DNA from: Serratia proteamaculans
GTDB lineage: Bacteria > Pseudomonadota > Gammaproteobacteria > Enterobacterales > Enterobacteriaceae
DNA: 64,000 bases
Assembly: GCF_008830365.1 (NCBI RefSeq)
Contig: NZ_WBKI01000002.1
Span: 434,001 to 498,000 of the forward strand
Reading direction: 5' to 3'
The position numbers and the translations under genes are program-made. Below the pieces are notes generated by a model. The model worked only from the letters and a program-made list of their open reading frames with translations. It was not told the DNA's origin and did not search any database. Below are positions 46,144 through 56,882 of the stretch, one piece after another. Numbering within the stretch: the first letter of the stretch is position 1; every line of letters begins with the position of its first letter.

Positions 46144-47180
46144 ACGACAGCCCGGCGCTGGCCCCGGACGGGCAGCCCTATCAGTTAACCCAGTTAAAAA
46201 ACGCCGGTGGAATGACGGTAACGCTGATGGATTGGGGCGCGACCTGGCTTTCCGCCGTGCTGCCGCTGAAATCAGGAAAAACCCGTGAGCTACTGCTGGG
46301 CTGCCAAACACCGGCGGACTACTTGCAGCAGGCGGCCTATCTGGGTGCTACCGTTGGCCGCTATGCCAACCGTATTGCTCACGCCAGCTTGTTGATGGAT
46401 GGCAAGCCGCATCCACTGGTAGCCAATCAGGGGGAACATCAGTTGCATGGCGGGCCGGAAGGCTTCAACACCCGTCGCTGGCAGATTATTCAGCAGGACG
46501 AACAGCAGGTGAGCTACGCGCTGCATTCGCCAGACGGCGACCAGGGGTTTCCCGGTAACCTCGACGTGCAGGTCAACTATCGGCTCACCGCCGATAATCG
46601 GCTGGAAATCAGTTATCAGGCGCAGACCGACAGTGCCTGCCCGGTCAATTTGACCAACCATGCCTACTTCAATCTGGACGGTGCCGGCACCGATGCCCGA
46701 CTCCAGCGGCTGCAACTGTTTGCCGACCGCTATCTGCCGGTCGACAGCGAGGGGATCCCCTGCGCGGATCTTACCCCAGTGGAAGGCAGCGGCATGGACT
46801 TTCGTCACCCGAAAACCCTGCTGCAGGATTTTTTGAGCGATCGCTGCCAACAACGGGTAAAAGGTTACGATCATGCCTTTCTGCTGCACCGCACCTGCGG
46901 CGCACTGGATTGCCCGGCGGCCCACCTGTGGTCGGCCGATGGTCAGGTGCAAATGAGCGTGTTCACCAGCGCACCGGCGTTGCAGCTCTACAGCGGCAAT
47001 TATCTGGGCGGCACTCCGGCGCGTGACGGCGGCAGCTATGCCAATTACGCCGGACTGGCGCTGGAAAGCGAGTTTTTGCCCGACAGCCCTAACCACCCGG
47101 AATGGCCGCAACCCAACTGTTGGTTACAACCAGGGCAGTACTATCTCAGTGCCACGCATTATCAGTTTTATCCTATCTGA
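46137..47180 (+). CDS. galM: Galactose mutarotase GalM
   Basis: GalM, 347 residues, interconverts alpha- and beta-galactose before GalK. The beta-sandwich family markers [38 protein letters not shown] (catalytic His) and the late [17 protein letters not shown] (catalytic Glu) are present. It ends the operon. Confidence 0.95.
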   Translation: MLNDSPALAPDGQPYQLTQLKNAGGMTVTLMDWGATWLSAVLPLKSGKTRELLLGCQTPADYLQQAAYLGATVGRYANRIAHASLLMDGKPHPLVANQGEHQLHGGPEGFNTRRWQIIQQDEQQVSYALHSPDGDQGFPGNLDVQVNYRLTADNRLEISYQAQTDSACPVNLTNHAYFNLDGAGTDARLQRLQLFADRYLPVDSEGIPCADLTPVEGSGMDFRHPKTLLQDFLSDRCQQRVKGYDHAFLLHRTCGALDCPAAHLWSADGQVQMSVFTSAPALQLYSGNYLGGTPARDGGSYANYAGLALESEFLPDSPNHPEWPQPNCWLQPGQYYLSATHYQFYPI

Positions 47181-47376
47181 CCCGCCACGCCCCTTGCCAT
47201 GCGGCAGGGGGCCGTTTGTTATAAATGCTTACCTTTTTACCCCTCTGTCCCGCAGGCCGCTGCCTTTCCTTATTCCAAAGCGGGCACTAGAATCAGGCTA
47301 CGGTGATAAGCACAACACCTTGTGCAAAGTCACAATTTTCGGCCACCCCGGCCGGTCAATAGCTGAAGGAACACCT

Positions 47377-47715
47377 ATGCGTCTGATTACTGCACTTCCA
47401 TTACTGGCGGGTTTACTGCTGAGCACCAACCTGATGGCTGCCGAAACTGCAGCAAAAACACCGTCACCGGCGCAGGCTGCACAGCAGAAACGCATGACCG
47501 ACTGTAATCAACAGGCCTCCAGCAAAACGCTGAAGGGCGCGGATCGCTCCACCTTTATGAGCACCTGCCTGAAATCCGAAGGGACCACTGCGACGAAAAC
47601 CCTGACCCCGCAGCAGCAAAAAATGAAAACCTGTAACGCCGACGCCAAGACCAAAAGCCTGACGGGCGACGCGCGTAAAACCTTTATGAGCAATTGCCTG
47701 AAAAAATCAGCCTGA
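47377..47715 (+). CDS. psiF: PsiF-repeat secreted protein
   Basis: This small exported protein of 112 residues has a signal peptide (about residues 1-22, ending LMAA). It carries two PsiF repeats, each with a Cys pair: MTDCNQQASSKTLKGADRST...STCLK and MKTCNADAKTKSLTGDARKT...SNCLK. E. coli PsiF is phosphate-starvation inducible; function unknown. The ATG at 47377 has GAAGGA upstream. I use the family symbol; no Pho box was identified by eye. Confidence 0.85.
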   Translation: MRLITALPLLAGLLLSTNLMAAETAAKTPSPAQAAQQKRMTDCNQQASSKTLKGADRSTFMSTCLKSEGTTATKTLTPQQQKMKTCNADAKTKSLTGDARKTFMSNCLKKSA

Positions 47716-47878
47716 TTATCCTCCTTCGGCGGCACGGCGGGATCCCCTTTCACCGTGCCGCACTCACTACCGGCGCCCGCCTGATCGATTCAGCTTTTCC
47801 TTAGTTCAGCACTTACTTTGCGGCAAGAAATTGGCTATGGTTAAACACTATCGATTGCCGAGCCACCGGCCGCGGCAA

Positions 47879-47897
47879 TATAATGATTTTCGTTATC
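47879..47897. promoter_or_regulatory. Fur-box-like sequence upstream of gpmA
   Basis: TATAATGATTTTCGTTATC resembles the 19-bp Fur consensus GATAATGATAATCATTATC at most positions, 32 bp before the gpmA start. E. coli gpmA is likewise Fur-repressed. Confidence 0.7.
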
Positions 47898-47929
47898 ATT
47901 GAAATGTCAGATTATTAAGGAGTTAAGCT

Positions 47930-48682
47930 ATGGCTGTAACTAAGCTGGTTCTGGTGCGTCACGGCGAAAGCCAGTGGAACAACGAAAACCGCTTCACCGG
48001 TTGGTATGATGTTGATTTGTCCGATAAAGGCCGCACCGAAGCGAAAGCTGCAGGCGAACTGTTGAAAAACGAAGGTTTCGCTTTTGACTTTGCTTACACT
48101 TCCGTACTCAAGCGCGCTATCCACACCCTGTGGAACATTCTGGACGAACTGGATCAGGCCTGGCTGCCGACTGAAAAATCCTGGAAGCTGAACGAACGTC
48201 ATTACGGCGCGTTGCAGGGTCTGAACAAAGCTGAAACCGCAGAAAAATACGGTGACGAGCAGGTTAAGCAATGGCGTCGCGGCTTCGCCGTCACTCCACC
48301 AGAGCTGACCAAAGATGACGAGCGTTACCCGGGCCACGACCCACGTTACTCCGCGCTGACCGAGCAAGAGCTGCCGCTGACCGAAAGCCTGGCGCTGACC
48401 ATCGATCGCGTGATCCCTTACTGGGATGAAGAAATCCTGCCACGTATCAAAAGCGGCGAGCGCGTTATCGTTGCTGCACACGGCAACTCCCTGCGTGCGC
48501 TGGTGAAATACCTGGATAACCTGAGCGAAGATGAGATCCTCGAACTGAACATCCCAACTGGCGTGCCGTTGGTGTATGAGTTTGACGAGAACTTCAAACC
48601 TATCAAACGTTACTATCTGGGCAATGCCGACGAGATCGCTGCTAAAGCGGCCGCCGTAGCAAACCAGGGTAAAGCGAAGTAA
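47930..48682 (+). CDS. gpmA: 2,3-bisphosphoglycerate-dependent phosphoglycerate mutase GpmA
   Basis: GpmA, 250 residues, interconverts 2- and 3-phosphoglycerate in glycolysis. The phosphohistidine motif is [10 protein letters not shown] and the second active-site histidine is in [14 protein letters not shown]. Codon choice looks like that of a highly expressed gene. AAGGAG lies before the ATG. Confidence 0.97.
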   Translation: MAVTKLVLVRHGESQWNNENRFTGWYDVDLSDKGRTEAKAAGELLKNEGFAFDFAYTSVLKRAIHTLWNILDELDQAWLPTEKSWKLNERHYGALQGLNKAETAEKYGDEQVKQWRRGFAVTPPELTKDDERYPGHDPRYSALTEQELPLTESLALTIDRVIPYWDEEILPRIKSGERVIVAAHGNSLRALVKYLDNLSEDEILELNIPTGVPLVYEFDENFKPIKRYYLGNADEIAAKAAAVANQGKAK

Positions 48683-48700
48683 TTTTCGCCCGTTGATCTA

Positions 48701-48730
48701 AAAAGCCCCCGGTTTTGGCCGGGGGCTTTT
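48701..48730. terminator. Bidirectional terminator between gpmA and aroG
   Basis: AAAAGCCCCCGG and CCGGGGGCTTTT form a perfect 12-bp stem with a 6-base loop. T-runs on both strands serve both convergent genes. Confidence 0.92.
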
Positions 48731-48751
48731 TTTATGGCGCAAAGTAGGGCT

Positions 48752-49807
48752 TTATTTAACGCGGCGCGCTTTCACTGCTACTGCCAGTTCCCGCAGAACG
48801 GTTTCGGTGTCTGCCCAACCGATGCAGGCGTCGGTGACGCTTTTGCCGTAAACCAACGGTTCGCCGCTTTCCAGATTCTGGTTGCCTTCCACCAGATGGC
48901 TTTCGATCATCACGCCCATAATCGCCTTATCACCGCCGGCAATCTGTTGGCAGACATCGGCGTTCACTTCCAGCTGCTTCTTGAACTGCTTGCTGCTGTT
49001 GGCGTGGCTGAAATCGATCATCACCTGTGCAGGCAGACCCGCTTTGACCAGGCCTTCTTTGACTTCTTTCACGTGTGCTGCGCTGTAGTTTGGCTCTTTG
49101 CCGCCACGCAGAATAATGTGACAGTCGCCGTTACCGCTGGTGTTAACGATCGCTGAATGACCCCATTTGGTCACCGACAGGAAACAGTGCGGCGCGCTGG
49201 CGGCGTTGATGGCGTCAATCGCCACCTTGATGGTGCCGTCAGTGCCGTTCTTGAAGCCCACCGGGCAAGACAGGCCGGAAGACAGTTCGCGGTGCACCTG
49301 AGATTCCGTGGTGCGTGCGCCGATAGCGCCCCAGCTCATCAGATCTGCCAGATACTGCGGGGTGATCATGTCGAGGAATTCGCCGGCAGCCGGAAGACCG
49401 GAATCGTTGATATCCAGCAACAGCTTGCGTGCCAGACGCAGGCCGTCGTTGATCTGGAAGCTGTTATCCATCTGCGGATCGTTAATCAGGCCTTTCCAGC
49501 CCACGGTAGTACGCGGTTTTTCAAAATAAACGCGCATCACCACTTCCAGCTCACCGCTCAGCTCCTGACGCAGCGCCAGCAGACGGCCGGCGTACTCTTT
49601 GGCGGCTTTGGTATCGTGGATCGAGCAAGGACCGATCACCACCAGCAGGCGATCGTCACTGCCGCGAAGGATCTGATGAATAGCATTGCGTGCCTGTGAC
49701 ACCGTCTCTGCTGCACGTTCAGTGGCCGGAAACTTTTCTAACAGGGCCACCGGTGGCAGGAGTTCCTTAATTTCTTTAATGCGTAAATCGTCATTTAGGT
49801 AATTCAT
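48752..49807 (-). CDS. aroG: DAHP synthase AroG (phenylalanine-sensitive type)
   Basis: AroG, 351 residues, makes 3-deoxy-D-arabino-heptulosonate 7-phosphate, the first shikimate pathway step. Conserved segments include RLLVVIGPCSIHD, RVYFEKPRTTVGWKGLINDP, GARTTESQVHRE and IDFSHANSSK. Length, and position next to gpmA, match E. coli AroG and its phenylalanine-inhibited class; feedback type is inferred from homology. The ATG at 49807 gives MNYLNDDLRIKEI, matching the family; the longer frame is not conserved. Confidence 0.95.
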   Translation of the reverse strand: MNYLNDDLRIKEIKELLPPVALLEKFPATERAAETVSQARNAIHQILRGSDDRLLVVIGPCSIHDTKAAKEYAGRLLALRQELSGELEVVMRVYFEKPRTTVGWKGLINDPQMDNSFQINDGLRLARKLLLDINDSGLPAAGEFLDMITPQYLADLMSWGAIGARTTESQVHRELSSGLSCPVGFKNGTDGTIKVAIDAINAASAPHCFLSVTKWGHSAIVNTSGNGDCHIILRGGKEPNYSAAHVKEVKEGLVKAGLPAQVMIDFSHANSSKQFKKQLEVNADVCQQIAGGDKAIMGVMIESHLVEGNQNLESGEPLVYGKSVTDACIGWADTETVLRELAVAVKARRVK

Positions 49808-49883
49808 CACTTTTCCATTCGGTATCGAGAGGCGGTATTTCGCAGAGCGTAGATCCCACCAATTTAGCCTGTGAGGGTAACGC

Positions 49884-49900
49884 TGTAAATCACCTTTACC
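49884..49900. promoter_or_regulatory. Imperfect TyrR-box-like sequence upstream of aroG
   Basis: TGTAAATCACCTTTACC resembles the TyrR consensus TGTAAA-N6-TTTACA but has a 5-base spacer and one mismatch. E. coli aroG is TyrR-regulated at a similar place. Confidence 0.35.
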
Positions 49901-50012
49901 GCCTGCAGAATGAACGCCCAAATTAACAGTAGATTGTGCTGTTTCATCGGGAGAGCGCAGTGGCTCCTTTTTGGTTATGCTAACGGCAAGGATCCGTAAC
50001 TCGAGCCAAGCC

Positions 50013-50618
50013 ATGCCCTCATTGTTATTAGTTGATGACCACCCGGTGGTTCATGTCGCACTGGAAGCGGCACTAATCAAATCATCCCGCCCCTACCACC
50101 TGCAGGCGGTGCAGGATGACGTACAGGCACTGGCTCAGTTGGCCGCCGCCGACTTTGCACTGGTGATCCTCGATATCGGCCTGCCGCAGGTAGATGGCCT
50201 GCAATTGCTGAAAAAAATTCGCCGTTACTATCCGCAACAACCGATCCTGATTTATACCGCCCAGGAAGAAGAGATTTATGCCCGTATGGCCTATGTGGCC
50301 GGGGCCAACGGCTTTGTGCACAAGGGCAGCCGACTTGAACAGCTGGTGCTGGCAATTGAAACCGTGCTGGGTGGCGAGCTGAGCTTCCCTGCCGCCGCGA
50401 TGGCGGAAGAAACCCAGCCGGCAGAGGGCTCACTGCTGACGCCAAAAGAACTGCAGGTTCTCGGCCTGCTCAGTAAAGGGCTTTCCAACCTGCAAATCGC
50501 CGAGATGCTGAGCATCAGTAACAAAACCGTCAGCACCCATAAAAAGAATATCTTGCGCAAGACCGGTGCCAGCAACCTGCTGGAACTGGTGGCGGTATTT
50601 AAAGAGCTGACGCCATGA
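50013..50618 (+). CDS. BvgA/EvgA-type response regulator (NarL/FixJ family)
   Basis: This response regulator has 201 residues. Its receiver domain has acidic pair DD (LLLVDDHPVV), phosphoacceptor Asp54 in VILDIGLPQVDG and Lys in VHKGSRLEQL. The C-terminal LuxR-type helix-turn-helix is LTPKELQVLGLLSKGLSNLQ to ISNKTVSTHKKNIL. An alternative start ATG at 49977 would add 12 residues. Its stop codon overlaps the kinase start (ATGA), so the two form a phosphorelay. The genes lie between aroG and zitB, where E. coli has no such pair. Confidence 0.88.
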   Translation: MPSLLLVDDHPVVHVALEAALIKSSRPYHLQAVQDDVQALAQLAAADFALVILDIGLPQVDGLQLLKKIRRYYPQQPILIYTAQEEEIYARMAYVAGANGFVHKGSRLEQLVLAIETVLGGELSFPAAAMAEETQPAEGSLLTPKELQVLGLLSKGLSNLQIAEMLSISNKTVSTHKKNILRKTGASNLLELVAVFKELTP

Positions 50619-53600
50619 TGCGTGGCGCGCTGCTGTTAGCCCTGCTGTTAGCCCTGCTGCTTAGCCTCGGCAATATCGCTCAGGCGGCGCAGCCGGTACG
50701 CTATCAGTTGGTCAGCAACCTGAATATCCCGCTCGATATGCTGATCGCCAGTGAGAAAAACCCCTGGCGCGATACCACGTTGCGTGTCGGCATCATCAGT
50801 GAGAACACCAGCCCCTATAACATCATCGTGGATGACGATCTGTACGGCTTGAACGCCGACTACCTCGGCTATGTCCAGCAGGTTACCGGCATTCACTTTC
50901 AGATTTACGGCTTTGCCGATCTGGCCCAGCTTGAGCAGGCACTGCATGACGGGACTATCGATCTGGTGTACGGCATTCCGCAAAATGAAGCGCTGCACAG
51001 TCTGAAGATTTCTCAGCCTTACTACGTCAGTAATCTGCGCGTGCTGCGGGATCGCAGTAATGACCGCCAGGTGATGCTCAATTCCACCAACGCACGGGTG
51101 GCGATCAGTACCTTGACCGATATGCAGGCCGGTAACGCGCTGAAAGCGGTGTCCTCTCACGTGCAGCGTTATGACAACAACCTGCAGGCGGTGTACGCCT
51201 TGCTAAACGGCAGCAGCGACTACTTTATTGCCGACGAAGCCAGCGCCAGCTTTATTATTGACCAGTTACAGCTCGGCCAGCTTTATCAGATTGAAAGTAG
51301 CATCAACCTCGGGAACCTGTCGTTCGTGTTTGCTTCCGCCAACCCGACGCTGATCGACACCCTCAACCTGGCCATCGCCGATACCCCGATGGAATTTATG
51401 AACGCCATTCAGAGCCGCTGGAGTAAAAAGATCCCCAGCTATCTCGATACCGGTAATGCCGATCTGACCCAGATGGAAAAAAACTGGGTGGCGACCCATC
51501 CCACCGTTTATTACGCCGCCATCGAGAATAATTTCCCGTTCGCCTATCGTGGTTCCGGCGGGCAGGCGCGCGGTTACGCGATCGACATTCTGAATATCAT
51601 CGCGCAGAACACCGGATTGCGCTTTATGCCGCTTTGGGCGCGCAACGCCGAGCAGGCCGACCAACTGGTGCAATCCGGCCAGGCCAGCTTCCGGACCGCC
51701 CTGCCGTTGGCACGCGGCGTTAAAGCACGCTACAGCGCCAGCATGCCGATCCACCGTTCGTTGTGGGGGGTTTATGTTGGCCAGCAGGCCAACGGCATTT
51801 CCACCTGGAGCGATTTGGCCGGTAAGCGCATCGGCGTCCTGCAGGGCGACTTGGCGCAGGAGTTGGTTCCCCCCAGCGAAGACTTGATCCGTTTTGCTGA
51901 CAGCAAGAGCATGTATGACGCCCTGGCCAACGGCCAGTTGGATGCGTTGGTGGATAACGTGATCTCGGCAAACTTTGTCGCCCTGTCGCGTTATTCCGGT
52001 GCGATAAAGCTGGCGTTCGCTGCCAATAACATCGCCTACCCGGTAGCTTTCGGCGTACGGCAGGATCAGCCTTTGCTGTTGGCTATTCTCGATAAAAATC
52101 TGATGCAGATCCCGTCCGAAACGCTGCAGTCGTTGCGTGATGAATGGATTGTCGATCGCAGCAACCTGATTGATGCAGTGAATGAAAACCGCATGCAGCC
52201 GCAAACCACCTGGCTGCTGGCACTGTTGGCGGCGGCGATCCTGCTGCTGCTGGGGCTGACCCTGCGGCGCTTTATCCTGCAGCGCCGGGAAAAGCGTGAG
52301 CGCGAAGTGATCGAACAGGCTCGTCAGCATGCCGAAGCCGAAAATCGGATGAAGAGCAAATTTCTGGCCACCGTCAGCCATGAACTACGGACGCCGATGC
52401 ACGCGATCCTCGGTCTGCTGGAACTGGAACTCAAACGCCAGCCGACGCCTGAAGGACTGCCGGTGATTTACAGCTCGGCGTCGTCATTGCTCAACCTGCT
52501 TAATGATTTGCAAGATCACGCGCGGCTGGAAACCGGTTCACTGACGCTGGTGCCCAAATCTGTAGCACTGCAGCCCTGGATAACCCATATCAGCGCCCTG
52601 TATCAACCGCTGATCGGCGAACGTCCGGTGACGCTAAACGTCAGTGCAGCCGACAACCTGCCCGCCGCAGTCCTCATTGATGGTGAGCGTTTACTTCAAG
52701 TGGCTAACAACCTGATAAACAATGCAATTAAATTCACACCGCGCGGTACTATTCAGGTAAATATCGGCTGGCGCGAGCAGGATCCACCTCTGGGGGAACT
52801 GTGGCTGACGGTGGCCGACAGTGGCTGTGGCATCGCGGCAGATGAGATCGGTAAACTGTTCCAACCTTTCTACCGCGCACGCGGCGCACAGCGCGTATCC
52901 GTGCAGGGTACCGGGCTGGGGCTGTCTATCTGTAAAGAGATTATCGAACAGATGGGCGGCCGCATTGAGTTACACTCACAACCCAGCCTGGGTACCGAGG
53001 TGACAGTGTCCGTGCTGGTAACCCAGGTTGCAGTCGATCCCACAACTCAGCAGGCCGACATGCCACTCATTCTGCCGCCGTCCACCCTACGCGTGGCGCT
53101 GATCGACGATCACCCCACCAACCTGCTGTTGATGGAGCGGCAACTGCGGCACTTCGGCCTGCAGCCAAGATTATTCGAACAGGGTTATCCGCTGTTGAAG
53201 GCCCACCGTCGGCAACCGTTTGACCTGCTGTTTATCGATTACAATATGCCACGCCCGGACGGCCTGACACTGGCGAGACTAATACGTCGCGATGAGCAAC
53301 GCCTTCAGCGCCCAGCCTGCCAGATTATTCTCTGCTCGGCAGACGTGCAGGAATTTACCCGCATCCCGCCGGGATTGGTGGCGATAGATCGCTTTTTAAC
53401 CAAACCCATTTCACTGGCGGCCATCGCTCAGGCACTACCGCAGCAACCACAGGGGATGGAGCAGCAGTTAGTCCTTACTGACCTGCAGAGAACCCTGGTC
53501 GATATGGCCGGTAATGACCGAGCGATGATCCAGCGTCTGGCAACAACGCTGCTGACGACACTGCGACAAGACCAGCAGCGGCTTGAGCAGGCGGCACAGA

Positions 53601-53836
53601 ACCAGGATGGGGTAACCTTGAGCCAGGCTGCCCATCGTATCAAGGGCAGCCTACTGATGCTGCAGCTGCCGGCGGCGGCCAGCCTGTGCCAACAACTGGG
53701 GGACAACGGCCGTGAAGGAACATTGATGCAGGCCGCCTATAATGAATTGAGTGCGTTAGTGGCACAGATTCTGATAGAACTGAACGATCTGGTCAGCACT
53801 GACGAAACGTATTTTGCTATGGATAAGGATGAATAA
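50615..53836 (+). CDS. BvgS/EvgS-type hybrid sensor kinase lacking a PAS domain
   Basis: This unorthodox sensor kinase has 1073 residues. In order it has a signal peptide (about 1-24), two periplasmic Venus-flytrap (SBP_bac_3) domains at about 50-270 and 290-520, and one membrane helix (about 529-547). The HisKA domain has His589 in [12 protein letters not shown]. The ATPase domain has N-box [20 protein letters not shown] and GTGLGLSI. A receiver has Asp875 in FIDYNMP, and an HPt domain has His1007 in AAHRIKGS. The short linker after the membrane helix leaves no room for the PAS domain of BvgS/EvgS. It should relay phosphate to the adjacent regulator. The ligand is unknown. The stop codon overlaps zitB by one base. 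Confidence 0.92.
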   Translation: MMRGALLLALLLALLLSLGNIAQAAQPVRYQLVSNLNIPLDMLIASEKNPWRDTTLRVGIISENTSPYNIIVDDDLYGLNADYLGYVQQVTGIHFQIYGFADLAQLEQALHDGTIDLVYGIPQNEALHSLKISQPYYVSNLRVLRDRSNDRQVMLNSTNARVAISTLTDMQAGNALKAVSSHVQRYDNNLQAVYALLNGSSDYFIADEASASFIIDQLQLGQLYQIESSINLGNLSFVFASANPTLIDTLNLAIADTPMEFMNAIQSRWSKKIPSYLDTGNADLTQMEKNWVATHPTVYYAAIENNFPFAYRGSGGQARGYAIDILNIIAQNTGLRFMPLWARNAEQADQLVQSGQASFRTALPLARGVKARYSASMPIHRSLWGVYVGQQANGISTWSDLAGKRIGVLQGDLAQELVPPSEDLIRFADSKSMYDALANGQLDALVDNVISANFVALSRYSGAIKLAFAANNIAYPVAFGVRQDQPLLLAILDKNLMQIPSETLQSLRDEWIVDRSNLIDAVNENRMQPQTTWLLALLAAAILLLLGLTLRRFILQRREKREREVIEQARQHAEAENRMKSKFLATVSHELRTPMHAILGLLELELKRQPTPEGLPVIYSSASSLLNLLNDLQDHARLETGSLTLVPKSVALQPWITHISALYQPLIGERPVTLNVSAADNLPAAVLIDGERLLQVANNLINNAIKFTPRGTIQVNIGWREQDPPLGELWLTVADSGCGIAADEIGKLFQPFYRARGAQRVSVQGTGLGLSICKEIIEQMGGRIELHSQPSLGTEVTVSVLVTQVAVDPTTQQADMPLILPPSTLRVALIDDHPTNLLLMERQLRHFGLQPRLFEQGYPLLKAHRRQPFDLLFIDYNMPRPDGLTLARLIRRDEQRLQRPACQIILCSADVQEFTRIPPGLVAIDRFLTKPISLAAIAQALPQQPQGMEQQLVLTDLQRTLVDMAGNDRAMIQRLATTLLTTLRQDQQRLEQAAQNQDGVTLSQAAHRIKGSLLMLQLPAAASLCQQLGDNGREGTLMQAAYNELSALVAQILIELNDLVSTDETYFAMDKDE

Positions 53837-54786
53837 TGTCGGACGCCCCACACGTACACCTGCCAAAAGACAGTAATAGTAAACGCCTACTGACCGCTTT
53901 TTTAGTCACTGCGGTCTTTATGGTCGCCGAAGTGGTCGGCGGGTTGATTTCAGGTTCACTGGCGCTGCTGGCGGATGCCGGCCATATGCTTACCGACGCT
54001 GCCGCACTGCTGGTGGCCCTGATGGCGGTACACTTCTCGCAGCGTAAGCCCAATGCACGCCACACTTTCGGTTATCTGCGCCTGACCACCCTGGCGGCTT
54101 TCCTCAACGCTGCGGCGCTGTTGGTGATCGTGGTATTCATCCTGTGGGAGGCAATACGGCGTTTCTTCGAGCCACAGCCGGTGATGGGTGCGCCAATGCT
54201 GATTATCGCCATAGCGGGGCTGCTGGCTAACCTGTTCGCCTTCTGGCTGCTGCACCGAGGAAGCGAAGAGAAGAATATCAATGTGCGCGCTGCCGCATTG
54301 CATGTGCTGGGGGATTTACTGGGGTCGGTGGGCGCCATCGCCGCCGCCATTGTGATCCTGACCACCGGCTGGACGCCGATCGACCCGATACTGTCGGTGC
54401 TGGTGTCCTGTCTGGTGATACGCAGCGCCTGGCGATTGCTGAAAGAGAGCTTCCATGAACTGCTGGAGGGTACGCCGCAGGAGGTGGACATCAATAAACT
54501 GCAAAAAGACCTGTGCCTGAATATTCCGGAAGTGCGCAATATCCATCACGTCCATGTCTGGCAGATTGGCGAGCAAAAATTGATGACGCTGCATGCGCAG
54601 GTGATACCGCCGAACGACCACGATGGCCTGCTGCATCGTATTCAGGCCTATCTGCTGGAACACTATCGCATTGGTCACGTGACCATCCAGATGGAGTATC
54701 AGCACTGCGATACACCCGACTGCGGGATTAACCGGGCACCCGAGCCGAGTGACCACTCACATTCGCATGTCGGGCATCATCACTAG
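53836..54786 (+). CDS. zitB: Zinc efflux transporter ZitB (CDF family)
   Basis: ZitB, 316 residues, is a cation diffusion facilitator with six membrane helices and the paired metal-site motifs [10 protein letters not shown] and [11 protein letters not shown] cytoplasmic C-terminal domain follows, with a His-rich tail ([11 protein letters not shown]), and a His-containing N-terminus. It should export zinc using the proton gradient. Its start codon overlaps the sensor kinase stop (TAATG), so it may be co-expressed with the phosphorelay. In E. coli zitB likewise lies between aroG and pnuC but is a separate unit. Confidence 0.93.
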   Translation: MSDAPHVHLPKDSNSKRLLTAFLVTAVFMVAEVVGGLISGSLALLADAGHMLTDAAALLVALMAVHFSQRKPNARHTFGYLRLTTLAAFLNAAALLVIVVFILWEAIRRFFEPQPVMGAPMLIIAIAGLLANLFAFWLLHRGSEEKNINVRAAALHVLGDLLGSVGAIAAAIVILTTGWTPIDPILSVLVSCLVIRSAWRLLKESFHELLEGTPQEVDINKLQKDLCLNIPEVRNIHHVHVWQIGEQKLMTLHAQVIPPNDHDGLLHRIQAYLLEHYRIGHVTIQMEYQHCDTPDCGINRAPEPSDHSHSHVGHHH

Positions 54787-54792
54787 AATCAA

Positions 54793-54818
54793 CCGGGGCG
54801 CCTTATTTGGCGCCCCGG
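54793..54818. terminator. Hairpin between convergent zitB and pnuC
   Basis: CCGGGGCGCC and GGCGCCCCGG form a perfect 10-bp stem with the loop TTATTT. The trailing CGTTATTA gives a weak U-tract. Confidence 0.72.
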
Positions 54819-54823
54819 CGTTA

Positions 54824-55549
54824 TTATGGTGCAGAAGATAATGGCCGCGAGCGATTGTTGCCGGCACTTTTGATCCACAGCCAGGAACCATTCAACGCAA
54901 TCAGCGTCAGGATCACGTATTCCAGCGCCATGGCGTAAACGCCCTGGTAGGCAAATATAGCCACGCTGATCACGTCAATCACTACCCACAACAGCCAGTT
55001 TTCCACGTACTTGCGCGTCATCAGGATCATCGCCACGATCGACAACACCATCATGGTCGAATCCCAGAATGGGAAGGCATCCGGCTGCAGCTGCGGCATT
55101 TCCACGCTCAGGCCCAGCCCTTGCATCACCGTCACCGCCGCCTGCGTCAACCAGGCAAACACGCGGTCGATGTTGAACGTCATCAGAGCAATGCCGACCA
55201 CACACACCGCCGCCCAACTCAGCGCCTTCGGCAACGACAGCCAGCGAATTTTCAGCTCGGCCTGATTATCCTGAGTCTGACGGCTCCAGGCATACCAGCC
55301 GTAAATATTGGCGACGAAGAAGAACAACTGCAGCAGCAGGCTGGCGTACAGCTGGATTTGGAAGAAAATTACCGCAAACAGCGTGACGTTAATCAGACCG
55401 AACAGGTAATTGATAATTTTCTCTTTGCTGGCATACCAGATGCACAGCAGGCCAAACAGGGTGCCGATAGCCTCAATCCATGACAGATCGTAGCCCCCCG
55501 CTCCCAGCGGGATATGCACCAGGATATTACTGGTACTGAAAAAACTCAT
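54824..55549 (-). CDS. pnuC: Nicotinamide riboside transporter PnuC
   Basis: PnuC, 241 residues, takes up nicotinamide riboside by facilitated diffusion. It is a seven-helix-type membrane protein with YLFGLINVTLFAVIFFQIQL, NIYGWYAWSR and the later WVVIDVISVAIFAYQGVYA segments. It follows nadA in the same direction (21-bp gap), linking NAD salvage with de novo synthesis; both are NadR-controlled in enteric bacteria. Confidence 0.94.
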   Translation of the reverse strand: MSFFSTSNILVHIPLGAGGYDLSWIEAIGTLFGLLCIWYASKEKIINYLFGLINVTLFAVIFFQIQLYASLLLQLFFFVANIYGWYAWSRQTQDNQAELKIRWLSLPKALSWAAVCVVGIALMTFNIDRVFAWLTQAAVTVMQGLGLSVEMPQLQPDAFPFWDSTMMVLSIVAMILMTRKYVENWLLWVVIDVISVAIFAYQGVYAMALEYVILTLIALNGSWLWIKSAGNNRSRPLSSAP

Positions 55550-55570
55550 TTTATGATCCTTATTAAATGG

Positions 55571-56632
55571 TTAAGCGTTGCCTTTTACCTGCATTTTGAG
55601 CTGGGCAGCAAAATCCAACATCCGATTCAGCGGGATCAGTGCCTTCTGGCGCAATGCAGCATCGACGTGGATCTCATGCAGTACACCACCGTGTTCCAGT
55701 CCATCGGCGATAGCCTTCAGGCCGTTCATCGCCATCCACGGGCAGTGCGCACAGCTACGACAGGTGGCACCCTCTCCAGCGGTTGGCGCTTCGAACAGCT
55801 CTTTGTCTGGACAGGCCTGTTGCATCTTATAAAAAATCCCGCGATCGGTAGCAACAATCAGTTGCGGATTGGGCAGGGTTTTCGCCGCCTGAATCAATTG
55901 GCTGGTTGAACCTACCGCATCGGCCAGATCGACCACCGCCTGTGGTGACTCTGGGTGCACCAGTATCGCCGCGTTCGGGTATAAGGCCTTCATACGCATC
56001 AGGGCCTGGGTTTTAAACTCGTCATGGACGATACAGGCGCCCTGCCAGCACAATACGTCGGCACCGGTCTGCTTTTTCACATAATTACCCAGATGGCGAT
56101 CTGGCGCCCAGATGATTTTCTCACCCAGGCTATCGAGGTGTTCGATCAGTTCAACGGCAATACTGGAGGTGACCACCCAGTCCGCTCGTGCTTTTACCGC
56201 CGCCGAGGTATTAGCGTAGACCACCACGGTGCGATCCGGGTGGCTGTCACAAAAGGCATTGAATTCTTCTTCGGGGCAACCGAGATCCAGTGAGCACTCT
56301 GCGTTCAATGTTGGCATCAACACCCGCTTTTCCGGACTGAGGATCTTGGCGGTTTCACCCATAAAGCGCACGCCGGCAACCAGCAGGGTCGAGGCCGGAT
56401 GATTGCTGCCAAAGCTTGCCATTTCCAGCGAGTCCGCCACGCAGCCACCGGTTTCTTCCGCCAGTGCCTGGATTTCCGGATCGGTATAGTAGTGGGCCAC
56501 CATCACCGCATTGCGCTGCTTGAGCAGGATTTTAATCTTCTCGCGATAAAACGCCTTTTGCGCATCGTCCAGTGGCACCGGTTTGGGCGGGAACGGGTAC
56601 ACCGCCGCATTAACATCAAACATTTCACTCAT
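55571..56632 (-). CDS. nadA: Quinolinate synthase NadA
   Basis: NadA, 353 residues, condenses iminoaspartate with dihydroxyacetone phosphate to quinolinate. The 4Fe-4S ligands are the conserved cysteines in [22 protein letters not shown] and [15 protein letters not shown]. The start used here (56632, [14 protein letters not shown]) matches E. coli NadA. An ATG at 56683 has a better ribosome binding site (AAGGGGG) and would add 17 residues; the choice is not certain. Confidence 0.94.
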   Translation of the reverse strand: MSEMFDVNAAVYPFPPKPVPLDDAQKAFYREKIKILLKQRNAVMVAHYYTDPEIQALAEETGGCVADSLEMASFGSNHPASTLLVAGVRFMGETAKILSPEKRVLMPTLNAECSLDLGCPEEEFNAFCDSHPDRTVVVYANTSAAVKARADWVVTSSIAVELIEHLDSLGEKIIWAPDRHLGNYVKKQTGADVLCWQGACIVHDEFKTQALMRMKALYPNAAILVHPESPQAVVDLADAVGSTSQLIQAAKTLPNPQLIVATDRGIFYKMQQACPDKELFEAPTAGEGATCRSCAHCPWMAMNGLKAIADGLEHGGVLHEIHVDAALRQKALIPLNRMLDFAAQLKMQVKGNA

Positions 56633-56695
56633 CGCTGCAATCTCTGTGCTAGGCTGGGTGTCTGCTGCCCGGGTATTACCCATCGCAACCCCCTT

Positions 56696-56713
56696 CGTTT
56701 TATATACTAAACA
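56696..56713. promoter_or_regulatory. NadR-box-like sequence upstream of nadA
   Basis: In the nadA direction, TGTTTA-GTATAT-AAAACG has a perfect left half and 4 of 6 matches in the right half of TGTTTA-N6-TAAACA. Position fits NadR repression of nadA-pnuC. The rest of the 411-bp gap up to the tRNAs holds the repeat at 56883-56996 and otherwise nothing I recognise. Confidence 0.5.
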
Positions 56714-56882
56714 AAATACCTGCATTTGTGCGAAAAGTCCGCTGATATTTTATATTTGCGCGGAAGATGTTTAATTCATTAAAAATTTGAAAGGATAAAG
56801 TGCAAAGAAAGGAGGGTTCCAGGTACTAAAAGGGATAAACGGATAAAACGGATTGAAGATGCTGGGGGCAAACCGGGGATAC

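Noticed and set aside
46290-47111. 273-codon frame opposite galM
   Set aside because: No domain or start signal; galM on the plus strand is intact and conserved.
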